Below are positions 15,910-24,789 of a stretch of DNA of 60,522 nt, one piece after another. Below the pieces are notes generated by a model, which was given only the letters and a program-made list of their open reading frames with translations, was not told the origin of the DNA and ran no database searches. Source of the DNA: JAGPUQ01 sp050179115 (GTDB taxonomy: Bacteria; Pseudomonadota; Gammaproteobacteria; Pseudomonadales; Porticoccaceae). The position numbers and the translations under genes were made by a program. Every line of letters starts with the position of its first letter. The first letter of the stretch is position 1. Location of the stretch: positions 1 through 60,522 of the forward strand of contig JBFXFL010000013.1 in NCBI GenBank assembly GCA_050179115.1, read 5' to 3'.

Positions 15910-17057
15910 TGGACGCGCTGCCCGCCAACGACCAGGAATTTCGCTTGCAGGTGCGGGAATGGCTCGCCGCCAATTTCCCGGCTGAACTGCGCTTTCCCAC
16001 GCGGCGTCTGGATTTCCGCCAGGCCATGGCCTGGCACCGCACGCTCGCCGCCCAGGGCTGGGTGGCGCCGGGCTGGCCCAGGGAATACGGCGGCATGGGC
16101 CTCAGCGCCTATCAGCAGGTGATATTTTCCGAGGAACTGGACCGCGCGGGAGTGGTGGTGATCCCCAATTTCGGCATCACCATGCTGGGGCCGCTGTTGC
16201 TCCGCTTCGGCACGGCGGAGCAGAAGGCCTACTACCTGCCGCGCATCCTCTCCGGGGAGGATCTCTGGTGTCAGGGCTATTCCGAGCCGGGCGCCGGGTC
16301 CGACCTCGCCAGCCTGCGCACCAGCGCCGAGCCCGATGGCGATGACTGGGTGATCAACGGCCAGAAGATCTGGACCACCATGGCGCAGCAGGCCAACCGC
16401 ATTTTTTTGCTGGTGCGCACCGACAAAACCGTCAAGAAGCAGAACGGCATCAGTTTCCTGCTGGTGCCCATGGACAGCCCCGGCATCACGGTGCGACCCA
16501 TCGACAACATCGGCGGCTACTCGGAATTTGCCGAGGTGTTCTTCGACAATGTGCGGGTGCCGCGCACCGCGATGGTGGGTGAGGTCAACCAGGGCTGGAC
16601 CATGGCCAAGGCGCTGCTCGGCGCCGAGCGTATCCTGCTGGGCAGTCCCAAGCTCGCCAAGTTCCCGTTGCAGCGGCTGGAAGAGCTGGCGCGCACCTTC
16701 GGTCTGCTCGACGAACCGGTGTTCCGGGCGCGCTTCGTGCGTCTGGCGATGGAGGTCGAGGACATGGTCGCCCTCTATGTGCGGCTGCTGGAAGTGCTGC
16801 GGCGCGGTGCGGTGCTCGGCGAAGAGGTGTCGGTCCTCAAGCTGGCCGTCACCGAGCTGTTCCAGCAGGTCACCGATCTGATGCTGGAAGCGGCGGGCGA
16901 ATACGGCGGCACGGACGCGGTGCTGCCCCTGGCCGACGGTTCCAGCCTGAAACCGGTGAATCCCTATTACCTGTCGCGGCCCGCCACCATTTACGGCGGC
17001 AGCAGCGAGGTGCAGCGCAACATTCTCGCCAAGGCGCTGCTCCGGCTGCCCGGCTGA
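15909..17057 (+). CDS. Acyl-CoA dehydrogenase (large-subunit-like), paralogue 2
   Basis: 382 residues, start ATG sharing one base with the preceding TGA. It repeats the architecture of the previous gene: GWVAPGWPREYGGMG, GYSEPGAGSDLASLRTSA, QKIWTTMAQQANRIF, FAEVFFDNVRVP and TIYGGSSEVQRNILAKALL. The paralogues differ mainly in the helices lining the acyl pocket, suggesting different partners or substrates. A GC hairpin follows at 17061. Together the three genes point to beta-oxidation of an unusual substrate (sterol side chain, dicarboxylate or cyclic acid), by analogy only. Confidence 0.9.
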   Translation: MDALPANDQEFRLQVREWLAANFPAELRFPTRRLDFRQAMAWHRTLAAQGWVAPGWPREYGGMGLSAYQQVIFSEELDRAGVVVIPNFGITMLGPLLLRFGTAEQKAYYLPRILSGEDLWCQGYSEPGAGSDLASLRTSAEPDGDDWVINGQKIWTTMAQQANRIFLLVRTDKTVKKQNGISFLLVPMDSPGITVRPIDNIGGYSEFAEVFFDNVRVPRTAMVGEVNQGWTMAKALLGAERILLGSPKLAKFPLQRLEELARTFGLLDEPVFRARFVRLAMEVEDMVALYVRLLEVLRRGAVLGEEVSVLKLAVTELFQQVTDLMLEAAGEYGGTDAVLPLADGSSLKPVNPYYLSRPATIYGGSSEVQRNILAKALLRLPG

Positions 17058-17060
17058 CGC

Positions 17061-17084
17061 GGCCGCCCGCAAGGGGGGGCGGCC
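17061..17084 (+). terminator. Hairpin after the acyl-CoA dehydrogenase operon
   Basis: GGCCGCCC (17061-17068) pairs perfectly with GGGCGGCC (17077-17084), 6 bases after the stop of the third dehydrogenase. There is no T-run, so it may stabilise the mRNA end or act with Rho. Confidence 0.4.
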
Positions 17085-17179
17085 TCAGAAGAGCGCCGGC
17101 TGGCTCAGGCTGCTGAGCAACACCTGGCGCACAGCAGCGTCGCTCCGGCTTGTCCCGCGGCTCAGCCCGCGCGGGTCGC

Positions 17180-18694
17180 CTAGTGCGCCGTGCGGCGGAC
17201 GGCCGCAAAGAGCGTCGAGTCGCCTCGGCGCACGAGCAGCAGGACGCGGTCTCCGGCCTTCGTGAGCTTGTTCTCGAGGTCGAGGCCGCCCTTCACCTTG
17301 CTGTGGTCCACCTCGACGACCACGTCCCCCGGTCGCAGCCCGGCGTTCTCCGCCGACCCGCCGGGATAGACGCGGGTCACCGCGGCGCCTTCGTTCCGCC
17401 CGAGGCCGAGCTTCTGTTGCAACTCGTTCGGCACGTCGGAGATGTCGAAGCCGAAGTCGGTGGAGCCGCGCTCGTTGTCCTTCGTCTCGGGGCTCGTGGC
17501 TTTCTCCGGCTGCTCGGTCAGCTCGGCGATCTTCACTTTCTTCGTCACCTGCTTGCCCTTGCGCAGCACGACGATGTCGACCTTGGTACCGGGATCGGTC
17601 GAGGCCACCGCACGGGGCAGCTCGCGCATGCGCTTGATCTCCTGCGAGCCGAACTTCACGATGACGTCACCGCGCTCGAGGCCTCCGGATTCGGCCGGGC
17701 TTCCAGGCGTCACCTGCGCGACGAGTGCGCCCTCCTGGGTATCGAGGCCGAGCGCCTCGGCGAGATCCGGCGTCATCGGCTGGACGACCACGCCGAGCCA
17801 GCCGCGTGTCATGTGGCCGTTCTTCTCGAGCTGCGGGAGGATGTCCTTGGCCATGTTGCTCGGCACGGCGAAGCCGATCGTATTGGCCTGGGGGTTGATG
17901 GCCGTGTTGATTCCCACGACCTCGCCTTTCAGGTTGAGGAGCGGGCCGCCGGAGTTGCCGGGGTTGATCGCGGCGTCGGTCTGGATGAAGTCGTCGTAGG
18001 GACCCTCGCCGATGTCACGCCCCGTGGCACTCACGATGCCGGCGGTCACGGTGTGGTCGAGGCCGAAGGGGTTGCCGATCGCGATGACCCAGTCGCCGGG
18101 GAGCAGGGCATCGGAGTCGCCCAGGGCGAGCGGGTAGTAGTCGCGCTTCTCCTTGGCGCGGATCAGCGCGATGTCGGTCTTCGGATCGGTCCCGACGATC
18201 TCTCCCTTCGATCGGGTGCCGTCGGAGAAGACGATCTCGATGTCGTCGACACCGTCGACGACATGGTTGTTGGTGACGATCAGGCCTTCCCTGGAGATCA
18301 CGAACCCGGTCCCCAGGGCCGGCACTGTGTACTGCCGCTGCTGGGGCTCGCCGGGGCCGCCGCGCGGCTGCATGTTGCCGAAGGGGTCGCCGAAGAACTG
18401 CCCGAAGAGGTCGCCGAAGTTCGGAAGGGTCTGGGTGACCGTCTTCGAGGTGTGGACGTTGACGACGCCCGCCGTCGCCTGCTGTGCCAGCAAGGCGAAG
18501 CGTGAATGACCGCTGCCGTCGCCGACGACGTCCTCCGGCGAGATCCCGCCCTTGATGTTCGGCACGGGGGCGAGCTCGATCGGCTTTGCTTCCGAGTGCG
18601 AGTTGGGCGCTGCGAGGACGCCCGTCCAGGCGAGCGCGAGCCCGCCCAGGCATCCCACAATCAGTGTGAATCCCAACGGAATGATCTTTCTCAT
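17180..18694 (-). CDS. Do-type periplasmic serine protease (DegP/HtrA family)
   Basis: 504 residues: N-terminal export signal (about 1-29), trypsin-like domain with the full triad His144 (TNNHVV), Asp174 (PKTDIALI) and Ser248 (PGNSGGPL), then two PDZ domains (about 300-390 and 410-500). It would degrade or refold misfolded envelope proteins in the periplasm. The linker after the signal is rich in Phe/Gly (FGDLFGQFFGDPFGNM), as in DegP-type oligomers. Codon choice differs from neighbouring genes: strong preference for C-ending codons (CTC, GTC, TTC) and for TCG/ACG, where neighbours favour CTG and GTG. Together with its place in the disrupted fur-recN interval this suggests acquisition from another lineage. 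The function assignment is secure; the origin is inference. Confidence 0.93.
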   Translation of the reverse strand: MRKIIPLGFTLIVGCLGGLALAWTGVLAAPNSHSEAKPIELAPVPNIKGGISPEDVVGDGSGHSRFALLAQQATAGVVNVHTSKTVTQTLPNFGDLFGQFFGDPFGNMQPRGGPGEPQQRQYTVPALGTGFVISREGLIVTNNHVVDGVDDIEIVFSDGTRSKGEIVGTDPKTDIALIRAKEKRDYYPLALGDSDALLPGDWVIAIGNPFGLDHTVTAGIVSATGRDIGEGPYDDFIQTDAAINPGNSGGPLLNLKGEVVGINTAINPQANTIGFAVPSNMAKDILPQLEKNGHMTRGWLGVVVQPMTPDLAEALGLDTQEGALVAQVTPGSPAESGGLERGDVIVKFGSQEIKRMRELPRAVASTDPGTKVDIVVLRKGKQVTKKVKIAELTEQPEKATSPETKDNERGSTDFGFDISDVPNELQQKLGLGRNEGAAVTRVYPGGSAENAGLRPGDVVVEVDHSKVKGGLDLENKLTKAGDRVLLLVRRGDSTLFAAVRRTAH

Positions 18695-19035
18695 CTCACT
18701 TCCTCTCGACGCGCGATACGGGCTCCGACGAGTCTCTCCGCGGCCTCTCCGTGGTCGAGGCGGTCGGTTCCACGGCGTTGATCGTACACAGGGGGTATAG
18801 GAAGAATAAACGCCCTTTCACGAGTAGTTTAGTCCAGGCCGTCGTAGGCAAGAAATCCCTGCACGGGGTTTTGTCCCCTGGATCGGCCGGAAACCTTTCG
18901 CCCGGAACTCCATTGCTGGGTGGAAGCCGCCCAGTCCTGGGTGGTCATGGACCCCGGGGTGCCGAAATTTCCGCGCGATCCCCGGCATGGCCGGCGGGAG
19001 TCCGCAAACCCGCGGCGGATTGACCGCCAGTCTGA
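18695..19035. other. Intergenic region between degP-like gene and recN
   Basis: 341 bases without a gene. It should hold the promoter of the protease on the minus strand; TACGAT and TATACC hexamers lie near 18780-18800 but no convincing -35 is seen. The central part is less GC-rich (GAAGAATAAACG, near 18805) than its surroundings. Towards recN there are short GC dyads only. No RNA gene or repeat was recognised. Confidence 0.4.
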
Positions 19036-20718
19036 TCAGCAGCCCGCCGCGCCCTGGGCCAGCAGATCGCGGGCGTGTGCCACGGTTTTCTGGGTAATGC
19101 GGGCGCCGCCCAGCATGCGGGCGATCTCGTCGACACGCGCGGGGGCAGCCAGCATCTGCAATTGGGTGAGGGTGCGCTCGCCGGTGGCGACCTTGCTCAC
19201 GGCGAGGTGGTGGTGGGCGCAGCTCGCCACCTGGGGCAGGTGGGTGATGGCGATCACCTGCCCCCGCTCGCCCAGGCGGCGCAGGAGTTGTCCCACCACT
19301 GCTGCGGTAGCGCCGCCGATGCCCACATCCACTTCGTCGAACACCAGCACCGGGATGCGCGTTTGCGCCGCCGCCACCACCTGGATGGCGAGGCTGATGC
19401 GCGACAGTTCTCCACCGGAGGCGACCTTCGCCAGGGGGCGCGGCGGCTGTCCGGGATTGGTGCTGATCAGGAATTCGAGGGTCTCGGCGCCCAGTGGATG
19501 GGGATCGTTGTCCCGCCGGGCCTGGATCGCCACGCTGAAGCGGGCGGATGCCATGCCGAGCGCGGCAAGCTGCGCATTGACCGCCGCCGAGAAGCTGGCC
19601 GCGGTCTTTTCCCGGGCCCGCGAGAGTGCCGCCGCCGCACTGCGATACGCCTTCTCATGGCGCTCCAGTGTGACGCGCAGGGCAGCCAGATCCTCGCCGT
19701 CGCCGCTCAGTTCGGCGAGTTCCGCGGCCAGCCGCTGGTGCAGTTCGGACAGGGCGCCGGGCTCGGAACCGTGCTTGCGCGCCAGGCGATAGTAGCTGTC
19801 GAGGCGCTCATCCACGGCTTGCAGGCGCGCGGGATCGACCTCGACCCCGGTGGCGAAGGCCTCGATCTCCCGCAGTGCCTCGTCGACCTGGATGCGGGCG
19901 GAATCGAACAGCTCGGCACAACTCGCGACTTCGGCGCCGACCACGACCAGGCCCTGCGCCAGTTGTTGCGCCCGGTAGAGCATGGCGCGCACGTCACTGC
20001 CGTCGCCGTCGCCACCGCCCAGCGCCAGCAGTGCGCGGCAGTCGTCGAGCACCTGCCCGGCGTTGGCGAGCAGCTTCTGTTCCCGTTCCAGCGCGGCGAG
20101 TTCCCCGGTGACCGGCGCTAGGCGGTCGAGTTCCGCCACCTGGAAAGCCAGCAGCTCGCGGCGCGCCGCCAGGCCCTCGCGGTCGCTCTCCCGCTGGTGC
20201 AGGCGGGTGTTGAGCTCCCGCCAGGAGCGGCAGGGTTCGGCCACGGCGGCGAGCAGGGCGCCGTGATCGCCATGATCGTCGAGCAGCTGGCCGTGGGTTT
20301 CGCGGCGCAACAGCGACTGATGTTCGTGCTGGCTGTGGATGTCGATGAGCAGTTCGCCGAGCGTCTGCAATTGCTGCATGGTGGCCGTCTGGCCGTTGAT
20401 GTAGCCCCGCGAACGGCCGTCGCGGGTGAAGATCCGGCGCAGCAGGCACTCGGGCTCGACCGGATAATCCTGACCCTGGAGCCAGTCCCGGACGGCGGCG
20501 TTGCCGGCGACCTCGAAACGGGCGGCGACTTCGCAGCGTTCGGCGCCGGTGCGGATGCGGTCGATATCGCCGCGGTCGCCCAGCGCCATGCCCAGGGCAT
20601 CCACCACCAGGGATTTGCCGGCACCGGTCTCGCCGGTGATCGCGGTCATGCCGGCGGCGAACTCGACCTCGAGTTGTTCGGCGAGGCTGTAGTCGGTGAC
20701 GTTGAGACTGGTGAGCAC
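19036..20718 (-). CDS. recN: DNA repair protein RecN
   Basis: 560 residues of the SMC-like RecN family, which acts early in double-strand break repair. Walker A is GETGAGKS (29-36). Coiled-coil arms fill the centre (about 150-370), and the C-terminal ATPase half has the signature VASGGELSRISLAIQ and Walker B VLVFDEVDVGIGG. Start is GTG at 20718, giving the usual MLTSL N-terminus. It is divergent from grpE, as in many gammaproteobacteria. A LexA box of the CTGT-N8-ACAG kind was looked for in the short upstream region and not seen, so SOS control is not supported by the sequence. Confidence 0.96.
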   Translation of the reverse strand: MLTSLNVTDYSLAEQLEVEFAAGMTAITGETGAGKSLVVDALGMALGDRGDIDRIRTGAERCEVAARFEVAGNAAVRDWLQGQDYPVEPECLLRRIFTRDGRSRGYINGQTATMQQLQTLGELLIDIHSQHEHQSLLRRETHGQLLDDHGDHGALLAAVAEPCRSWRELNTRLHQRESDREGLAARRELLAFQVAELDRLAPVTGELAALEREQKLLANAGQVLDDCRALLALGGGDGDGSDVRAMLYRAQQLAQGLVVVGAEVASCAELFDSARIQVDEALREIEAFATGVEVDPARLQAVDERLDSYYRLARKHGSEPGALSELHQRLAAELAELSGDGEDLAALRVTLERHEKAYRSAAAALSRAREKTAASFSAAVNAQLAALGMASARFSVAIQARRDNDPHPLGAETLEFLISTNPGQPPRPLAKVASGGELSRISLAIQVVAAAQTRIPVLVFDEVDVGIGGATAAVVGQLLRRLGERGQVIAITHLPQVASCAHHHLAVSKVATGERTLTQLQMLAAPARVDEIARMLGGARITQKTVAHARDLLAQGAAGC

Positions 20719-20747
20719 GGCGCCGCCGATCGGTCTGGGTGGCGGCT

Positions 20748-20777
20748 GTTATAACCAATCCCGTCGGCCGGACGCAA
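20748..20777 (-). promoter_or_regulatory. Candidate sigma-70 promoter for recN
   Basis: On the minus strand TTGCGT (20777-20772) and TATAAC (20753-20748) are separated by 18 bases, about 30 bases from the recN GTG. Confidence 0.45.
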
Positions 20778-20784
20778 TCGGCGT

Positions 20785-20812
20785 CTTGAAAGCGGGAGCG
20801 CAGGCCCAATAA
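20785..20812 (+). promoter_or_regulatory. Sigma-32 (heat shock) promoter for grpE-dnaK-dnaJ
   Basis: CTTGAAA (20785-20791), a 13-base spacer and CCCAATAA (20805-20812) match the RpoH consensus CTTGAAA-N(11-16)-CCCCAT. It lies 35 bases before the grpE start, and all downstream genes are RpoH-regulon chaperones. Confidence 0.72.
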
Positions 20813-20846
20813 AAGGGCGCTGGAGCCAGGCAGCGAGGAAACCGGT

Positions 20847-21428
20847 GTGACGACCGAAGACCAGACCAGTACAGATCCGGAAGGTCAATCCGGGGCGCGG
20901 GACGATGCCGCAGCTGCCGGGGCGACCGCGACCGACCCGGAAGCGTTGCAGCGCCGGATCGATGAATTGCAGCAGGCGCTGGACAGCGCCCGCGATCAGG
21001 GTCTGCGCGCCGCCGCGGAAATGCAGAATCTGCGCCGCCGCGCCGAGCGGGATATCGAAACTGCCCACAAGTACGCGCTGGAAAAATTCGTTGCGGCCTT
21101 GTTGCCGGTGGTCGACAACCTCGAACGGGCGCTGGCCGCGATCGATCCCGACAACGCGGTGGTGCGCCCGCTGGGCGAGGGCGTCGAGCTGACGCACAAG
21201 AGCCTGCTCGATGTGTTGCGCCAGCATGGCGTCCAGATCGTCGACCCGGCGGGGCAGGGTTTTGATCCGGCGCTGCATCAGGCGGTAGCCATGGTGCCCC
21301 ATCCGGAATTGGCGGCAAATCAGGTGGTTGAAGTGTTACAAAAGGGCTACACCCTGAGCGAACGCCTGGTGCGTCCGGCCATGGTAGTGGTGTCACAGGG
21401 CGTTCCCGGTACCGGCGGTCAGGGTTGA
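20847..21428 (+). CDS. grpE: Nucleotide exchange factor GrpE
   Basis: 193 residues. GrpE releases ADP from DnaK. It has an acidic, unstructured start, a long helix (about 35-90, RIDELQQALDSARDQGLRAA), the DnaK-binding beta part with FVAALLPVVDNLERAL, and VMVPHPE-like and GYTLSERLVRPAMVVVSQG segments. The GTG start is used (MTTEDQTS). First gene of the heat shock cluster under the promoter at 20785. Confidence 0.96.
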   Translation: MTTEDQTSTDPEGQSGARDDAAAAGATATDPEALQRRIDELQQALDSARDQGLRAAAEMQNLRRRAERDIETAHKYALEKFVAALLPVVDNLERALAAIDPDNAVVRPLGEGVELTHKSLLDVLRQHGVQIVDPAGQGFDPALHQAVAMVPHPELAANQVVEVLQKGYTLSERLVRPAMVVVSQGVPGTGGQG

Positions 21429-21501
21429 AATTCCCCGGCCCAGCCGCATATACGAGCGCGAACAGTTAACGAACTGCCAGTCGGCAGGTGGGAGAACCGC
21501 A

Positions 21502-23430
21502 ATGGGTAGGATTATTGGTATTGACCTCGGCACCACGAACTCCTGTGTGGCCGTCATGGAGGGCGACAAGCCCAAGGTAATCGAAAACGCCGAGGGCGCG
21601 CGTACCACGCCGTCCGTGGTTGCCTATGCCGAGGACGGGGAAATCCTCGTGGGTCAGGCTGCCAAGCGCCAGGCCGTCACCAATCCCACCAACACCCTGT
21701 TTGCCATCAAGCGCCTGATTGGCCGTCGATACGAGGACGGCGTGGTGCAGAAGGACATCGAAATGGTGCCCTACAAGATCATCAAGGCGGACAACGGCGA
21801 CGCCTGGGTCGAGTGCAAGGGCAAAAAGATGGCGCCCCCACAGATTTCCGCGGAAATTCTCAAGAAAATGAAGAAGACCGCCGAGGATTATCTTGGTGAG
21901 AAAGTCACCGAGGCGGTGATCACGGTGCCGGCCTATTTCAACGATTCCCAGCGCCAGGCCACCAAGGACGCGGGACGCATTGCCGGCCTAGATGTGAAAC
22001 GCATCATCAACGAACCGACGGCGGCAGCGCTGGCCTATGGGCTGGACCGCTCCGGCAAGGGCGACCGCGTGGTGGCGGTGTATGACCTGGGCGGCGGCAC
22101 CTTCGATATTTCCATTATCGAAATCGCCGATGTAGACGGCGAAACCCAGTTCGAAGTGCTGTCCACCAATGGCGACACCTTCCTGGGCGGCGAAGATTTC
22201 GACCTGCACCTGATCAACTACCTGGCGGATGCGTTCCAGAAGGACAACGGCATCAACCTCAAGGGCGATCCGCTCGCCATGCAACGCCTCAAGGAGGCCG
22301 CTGAAAAAGCCAAGATCGAGCTGTCGTCGAGCGAACAGACCGAGGTCAACCTGCCCTATATCACCGCCGATGCCACCGGACCCAAGCACCTGGTGGTGAA
22401 GCTGACCCGTGCCAAGCTCGAATCCCTGGTCGAATCCCTGGTGGAGCGCACCATGGGTCCGGTGCGCACCGCGCTCGCCGATGCCGGCAAGAGCGCCAAG
22501 GACATCGACGAAGTGATCCTGGTGGGTGGTCAGACCCGCATGCCGCTGGTGCAGCAAAAAGTCACCGACTTTTTCGGCAAGAAGCCGCGCAAGGACGTCA
22601 ATCCTGATGAAGCGGTCGCGGTGGGCGCGGCATTGCAGGGCGCCGTGCTGTCCGGCCATGTCACCGACGTGCTGCTGCTGGACGTGACCCCGCTCACCCT
22701 GGGCATCGAGACCATGGGTGGCGTGGCGACGCCGCTGATCGAGAAGAACACGACGATCCCCACCAAGAAGTCGCAGACCTTCTCTACCGCCGACGACAAC
22801 CAGACGGCGGTGACCATCCATGTGGTGCAGGGTGAGCGCAAACAGGCGGCGCAGAACAAATCCCTGGGCCGCTTCGATCTCGCCGATATTCCGCCGGCGC
22901 CACGCGGCATGCCGCAGATCGAGGTGTCCTTCGACATCGACGCCAACGGCATTCTCAATGTGTCGGCGAAAGACAAGGCCACCGGGAAAGAACAGTCCAT
23001 CGTGATCAAGGCCTCCTCCGGTCTCAGCGAAGCGGAAGTCGCGCAGATGATCAAGGACGCCGAAGCCAACGCCGAGGCGGATCGCAAGTTCGAGGCTCTG
23101 GTGCAGGCGCGCAATCAGGCCGACGGTCTGGCGCACGCCGCCCGCAAGACGCTTGCCGATGCCGGTGACAAGGCCAGCCCCGAGCAGAAGGCGGCGATCG
23201 AGAGCGCCATTGAGGGCGTCGAAGCGGCACTCAAGGGCGATGACAAGGACGCCATCGACGCGGCTGCCGCGAAATTGTCCGAGGCATCGGCCGCGCTGGC
23301 CGAGAAAATGTACGCCGATGCGGCCACCGCGAGCCAGCAGGCAAATGACGGCGCGGAAAGCGGTGCCGAGAAAGGCGATGTCGTGGATGCGGAGTTCGAG
23401 GAAGTGGACGAGACCGGCAAGAAGAAGTAA
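21502..23430 (+). CDS. dnaK: Chaperone DnaK (Hsp70)
   Basis: 642 residues, full length. The ATPase domain (about 1-385) begins IIGIDLGTTNSCVAVMEG and has DLGGGTFDISIIEI. The substrate domain follows the linker LLLDVTPLTLGIETMGGV, and the helical lid ends in an acidic tail DVVDAEFEEVDETGKKK. It refolds and holds unfolded proteins with DnaJ and GrpE. The start ATG has AGGTGGGAG upstream, partly within a small hairpin (CTGCC/GGCAG), which might temper translation. The 73-base grpE-dnaK gap has no clear own promoter. Confidence 0.98.
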   Translation: MGRIIGIDLGTTNSCVAVMEGDKPKVIENAEGARTTPSVVAYAEDGEILVGQAAKRQAVTNPTNTLFAIKRLIGRRYEDGVVQKDIEMVPYKIIKADNGDAWVECKGKKMAPPQISAEILKKMKKTAEDYLGEKVTEAVITVPAYFNDSQRQATKDAGRIAGLDVKRIINEPTAAALAYGLDRSGKGDRVVAVYDLGGGTFDISIIEIADVDGETQFEVLSTNGDTFLGGEDFDLHLINYLADAFQKDNGINLKGDPLAMQRLKEAAEKAKIELSSSEQTEVNLPYITADATGPKHLVVKLTRAKLESLVESLVERTMGPVRTALADAGKSAKDIDEVILVGGQTRMPLVQQKVTDFFGKKPRKDVNPDEAVAVGAALQGAVLSGHVTDVLLLDVTPLTLGIETMGGVATPLIEKNTTIPTKKSQTFSTADDNQTAVTIHVVQGERKQAAQNKSLGRFDLADIPPAPRGMPQIEVSFDIDANGILNVSAKDKATGKEQSIVIKASSGLSEAEVAQMIKDAEANAEADRKFEALVQARNQADGLAHAARKTLADAGDKASPEQKAAIESAIEGVEAALKGDDKDAIDAAAAKLSEASAALAEKMYADAATASQQANDGAESGAEKGDVVDAEFEEVDETGKKK

Positions 23431-23434
23431 GAGA

Positions 23435-23496
23435 GCCCCGGCGCCCTTTGCGGGGCGTCTCTGCTCGGCGCAGGACGCAGGTATCAGTGCCTGCGT
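23435..23496 (+). promoter_or_regulatory. Two hairpins between dnaK and dnaJ
   Basis: GCCCCG (23435-23440)/CGGGGC (23451-23456) and ACGCAGG (23475-23481)/CCTGCGT (23490-23496). The second is followed by TCTTG only, so complete termination is unlikely. They may reduce read-through or stabilise the dnaK message, setting more DnaK than DnaJ. Confidence 0.4.
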
Positions 23497-23569
23497 TCTT
23501 GCTGTGGGTGGTGTATGAGCGGGCGCTGCCCGAACTCCAGAACTGCGAATGAGGCGAGCGACAGATTCC

Positions 23570-24685
23570 ATGGCGAAGCGGGATTACTACGAAGTACTGG
23601 GTGTGGCGCGTGGCGCCGGCGAGGCCGAGATCAAGAAAGCCTATCGTCGGGTCGCGATGAAGCACCACCCGGACCGCAATCCGGACGATCCGAGTGCCGA
23701 AACGCGTTTCAAGGAAGCCACGGAAGCCTACGAAATACTGACCGACAGTACCAAGCGCGCCGCCTATGACCAGTACGGTCACGCGGCGGTGGACGGCAGC
23801 GGCGGCGCCGGGCCGCGCGGTGGCGGTGCCAGCTTCAGCGACGTGTTCGGCGACGTATTCGGCGATATCTTTGGCGGCGGGCGCCGTGCGGGGCCGGCGC
23901 GCGGCGCCGATCTGCGCTATGAACTGGAATTGACCCTCGAAGAAGCAGCCCAGGGCACCACTACCAAGATTCGGGTGCCGTCGCTGGTCAACTGCACGAC
24001 CTGTGATGGCAGCGGCGCCCGCAAGGGCACGGCGCCGATCCTGTGTGGAACCTGTCAGGGCCAGGGTCAGATCCGCCGTTCTCAGGGTTTTTTCTCGGTG
24101 CAGCAGCCGTGCCCGACCTGTCGCGGTCGCGGCCGGGTGATCTCCGATCCCTGCCCCAGCTGTTATGGGCGTGGTCGCGTGGAGGAGAGTCGCACGCTAT
24201 CGGTCAAGATCCCGGCCGGTGTCGACACCGGCGACCGCATCCGGCTCACCGGCGAGGGTGAGGCTGGGCAGGAACCGGGCTTGGCCGGGGATCTCTATGT
24301 GCAGGTGGTGGTCAAGCCGCATGCCATCTTCCAGCGCGACGGTGCCGATCTTTACTGCGAGGTGCCGATCTCCTTCGTCGATGCAGTGCTTGGGGGTGAG
24401 TTGGAAGTGCCGACCCTGACCGGCCGGGTCAATCTGAAAATCCCCGCCGAAACCCAGACCGGGCGCCTGTTCCGCATGCGGGGCAAGGGCATCGTGCCGG
24501 TGCGCGGCGGCGGTCCCGGCGATCTGTTGTGCAAGGTCGTGATCGAAACCCCCGTCAATCTTTCGACGGAGCAGAAAGATCTGCTCAAAGCATTCCATGC
24601 GAGCCTTGAAGGCGGCAAACATTCGCCCCGGGGAACTTCCTGGTTCGATGCGGCCAAGAAATTTTTTGAAGGTTTCGCGCGCTGA
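23570..24685 (+). CDS. dnaJ: Co-chaperone DnaJ (Hsp40)
   Basis: 371 residues. J domain with the essential HPD (KHHPDRNPDD near 33-35), a Gly/Phe-rich linker (about 75-115, GDVFGDIFGGG), four zinc-binding repeats CTTCDGSG, CGTCQGQG, CPTCRGRG and CPSCYGRG, and the C-terminal substrate domain (FAR end). It stimulates DnaK ATPase and delivers clients. The ATG at 23570 (MAKRDYYEVLGV) is the family start; seven upstream codons are not conserved. Confidence 0.97.
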   Translation: MAKRDYYEVLGVARGAGEAEIKKAYRRVAMKHHPDRNPDDPSAETRFKEATEAYEILTDSTKRAAYDQYGHAAVDGSGGAGPRGGGASFSDVFGDVFGDIFGGGRRAGPARGADLRYELELTLEEAAQGTTTKIRVPSLVNCTTCDGSGARKGTAPILCGTCQGQGQIRRSQGFFSVQQPCPTCRGRGRVISDPCPSCYGRGRVEESRTLSVKIPAGVDTGDRIRLTGEGEAGQEPGLAGDLYVQVVVKPHAIFQRDGADLYCEVPISFVDAVLGGELEVPTLTGRVNLKIPAETQTGRLFRMRGKGIVPVRGGGPGDLLCKVVIETPVNLSTEQKDLLKAFHASLEGGKHSPRGTSWFDAAKKFFEGFAR

Positions 24686-24789
24686 AATCATGGCGATGCG
24701 CCATTGCCTAGGCGCGTCGGGCAACGGGCTGCCGCAGTGGTTTTTCAACAAGCTGTTAAGCTAACGACTCCCCAAAGCAGGACAACAGC

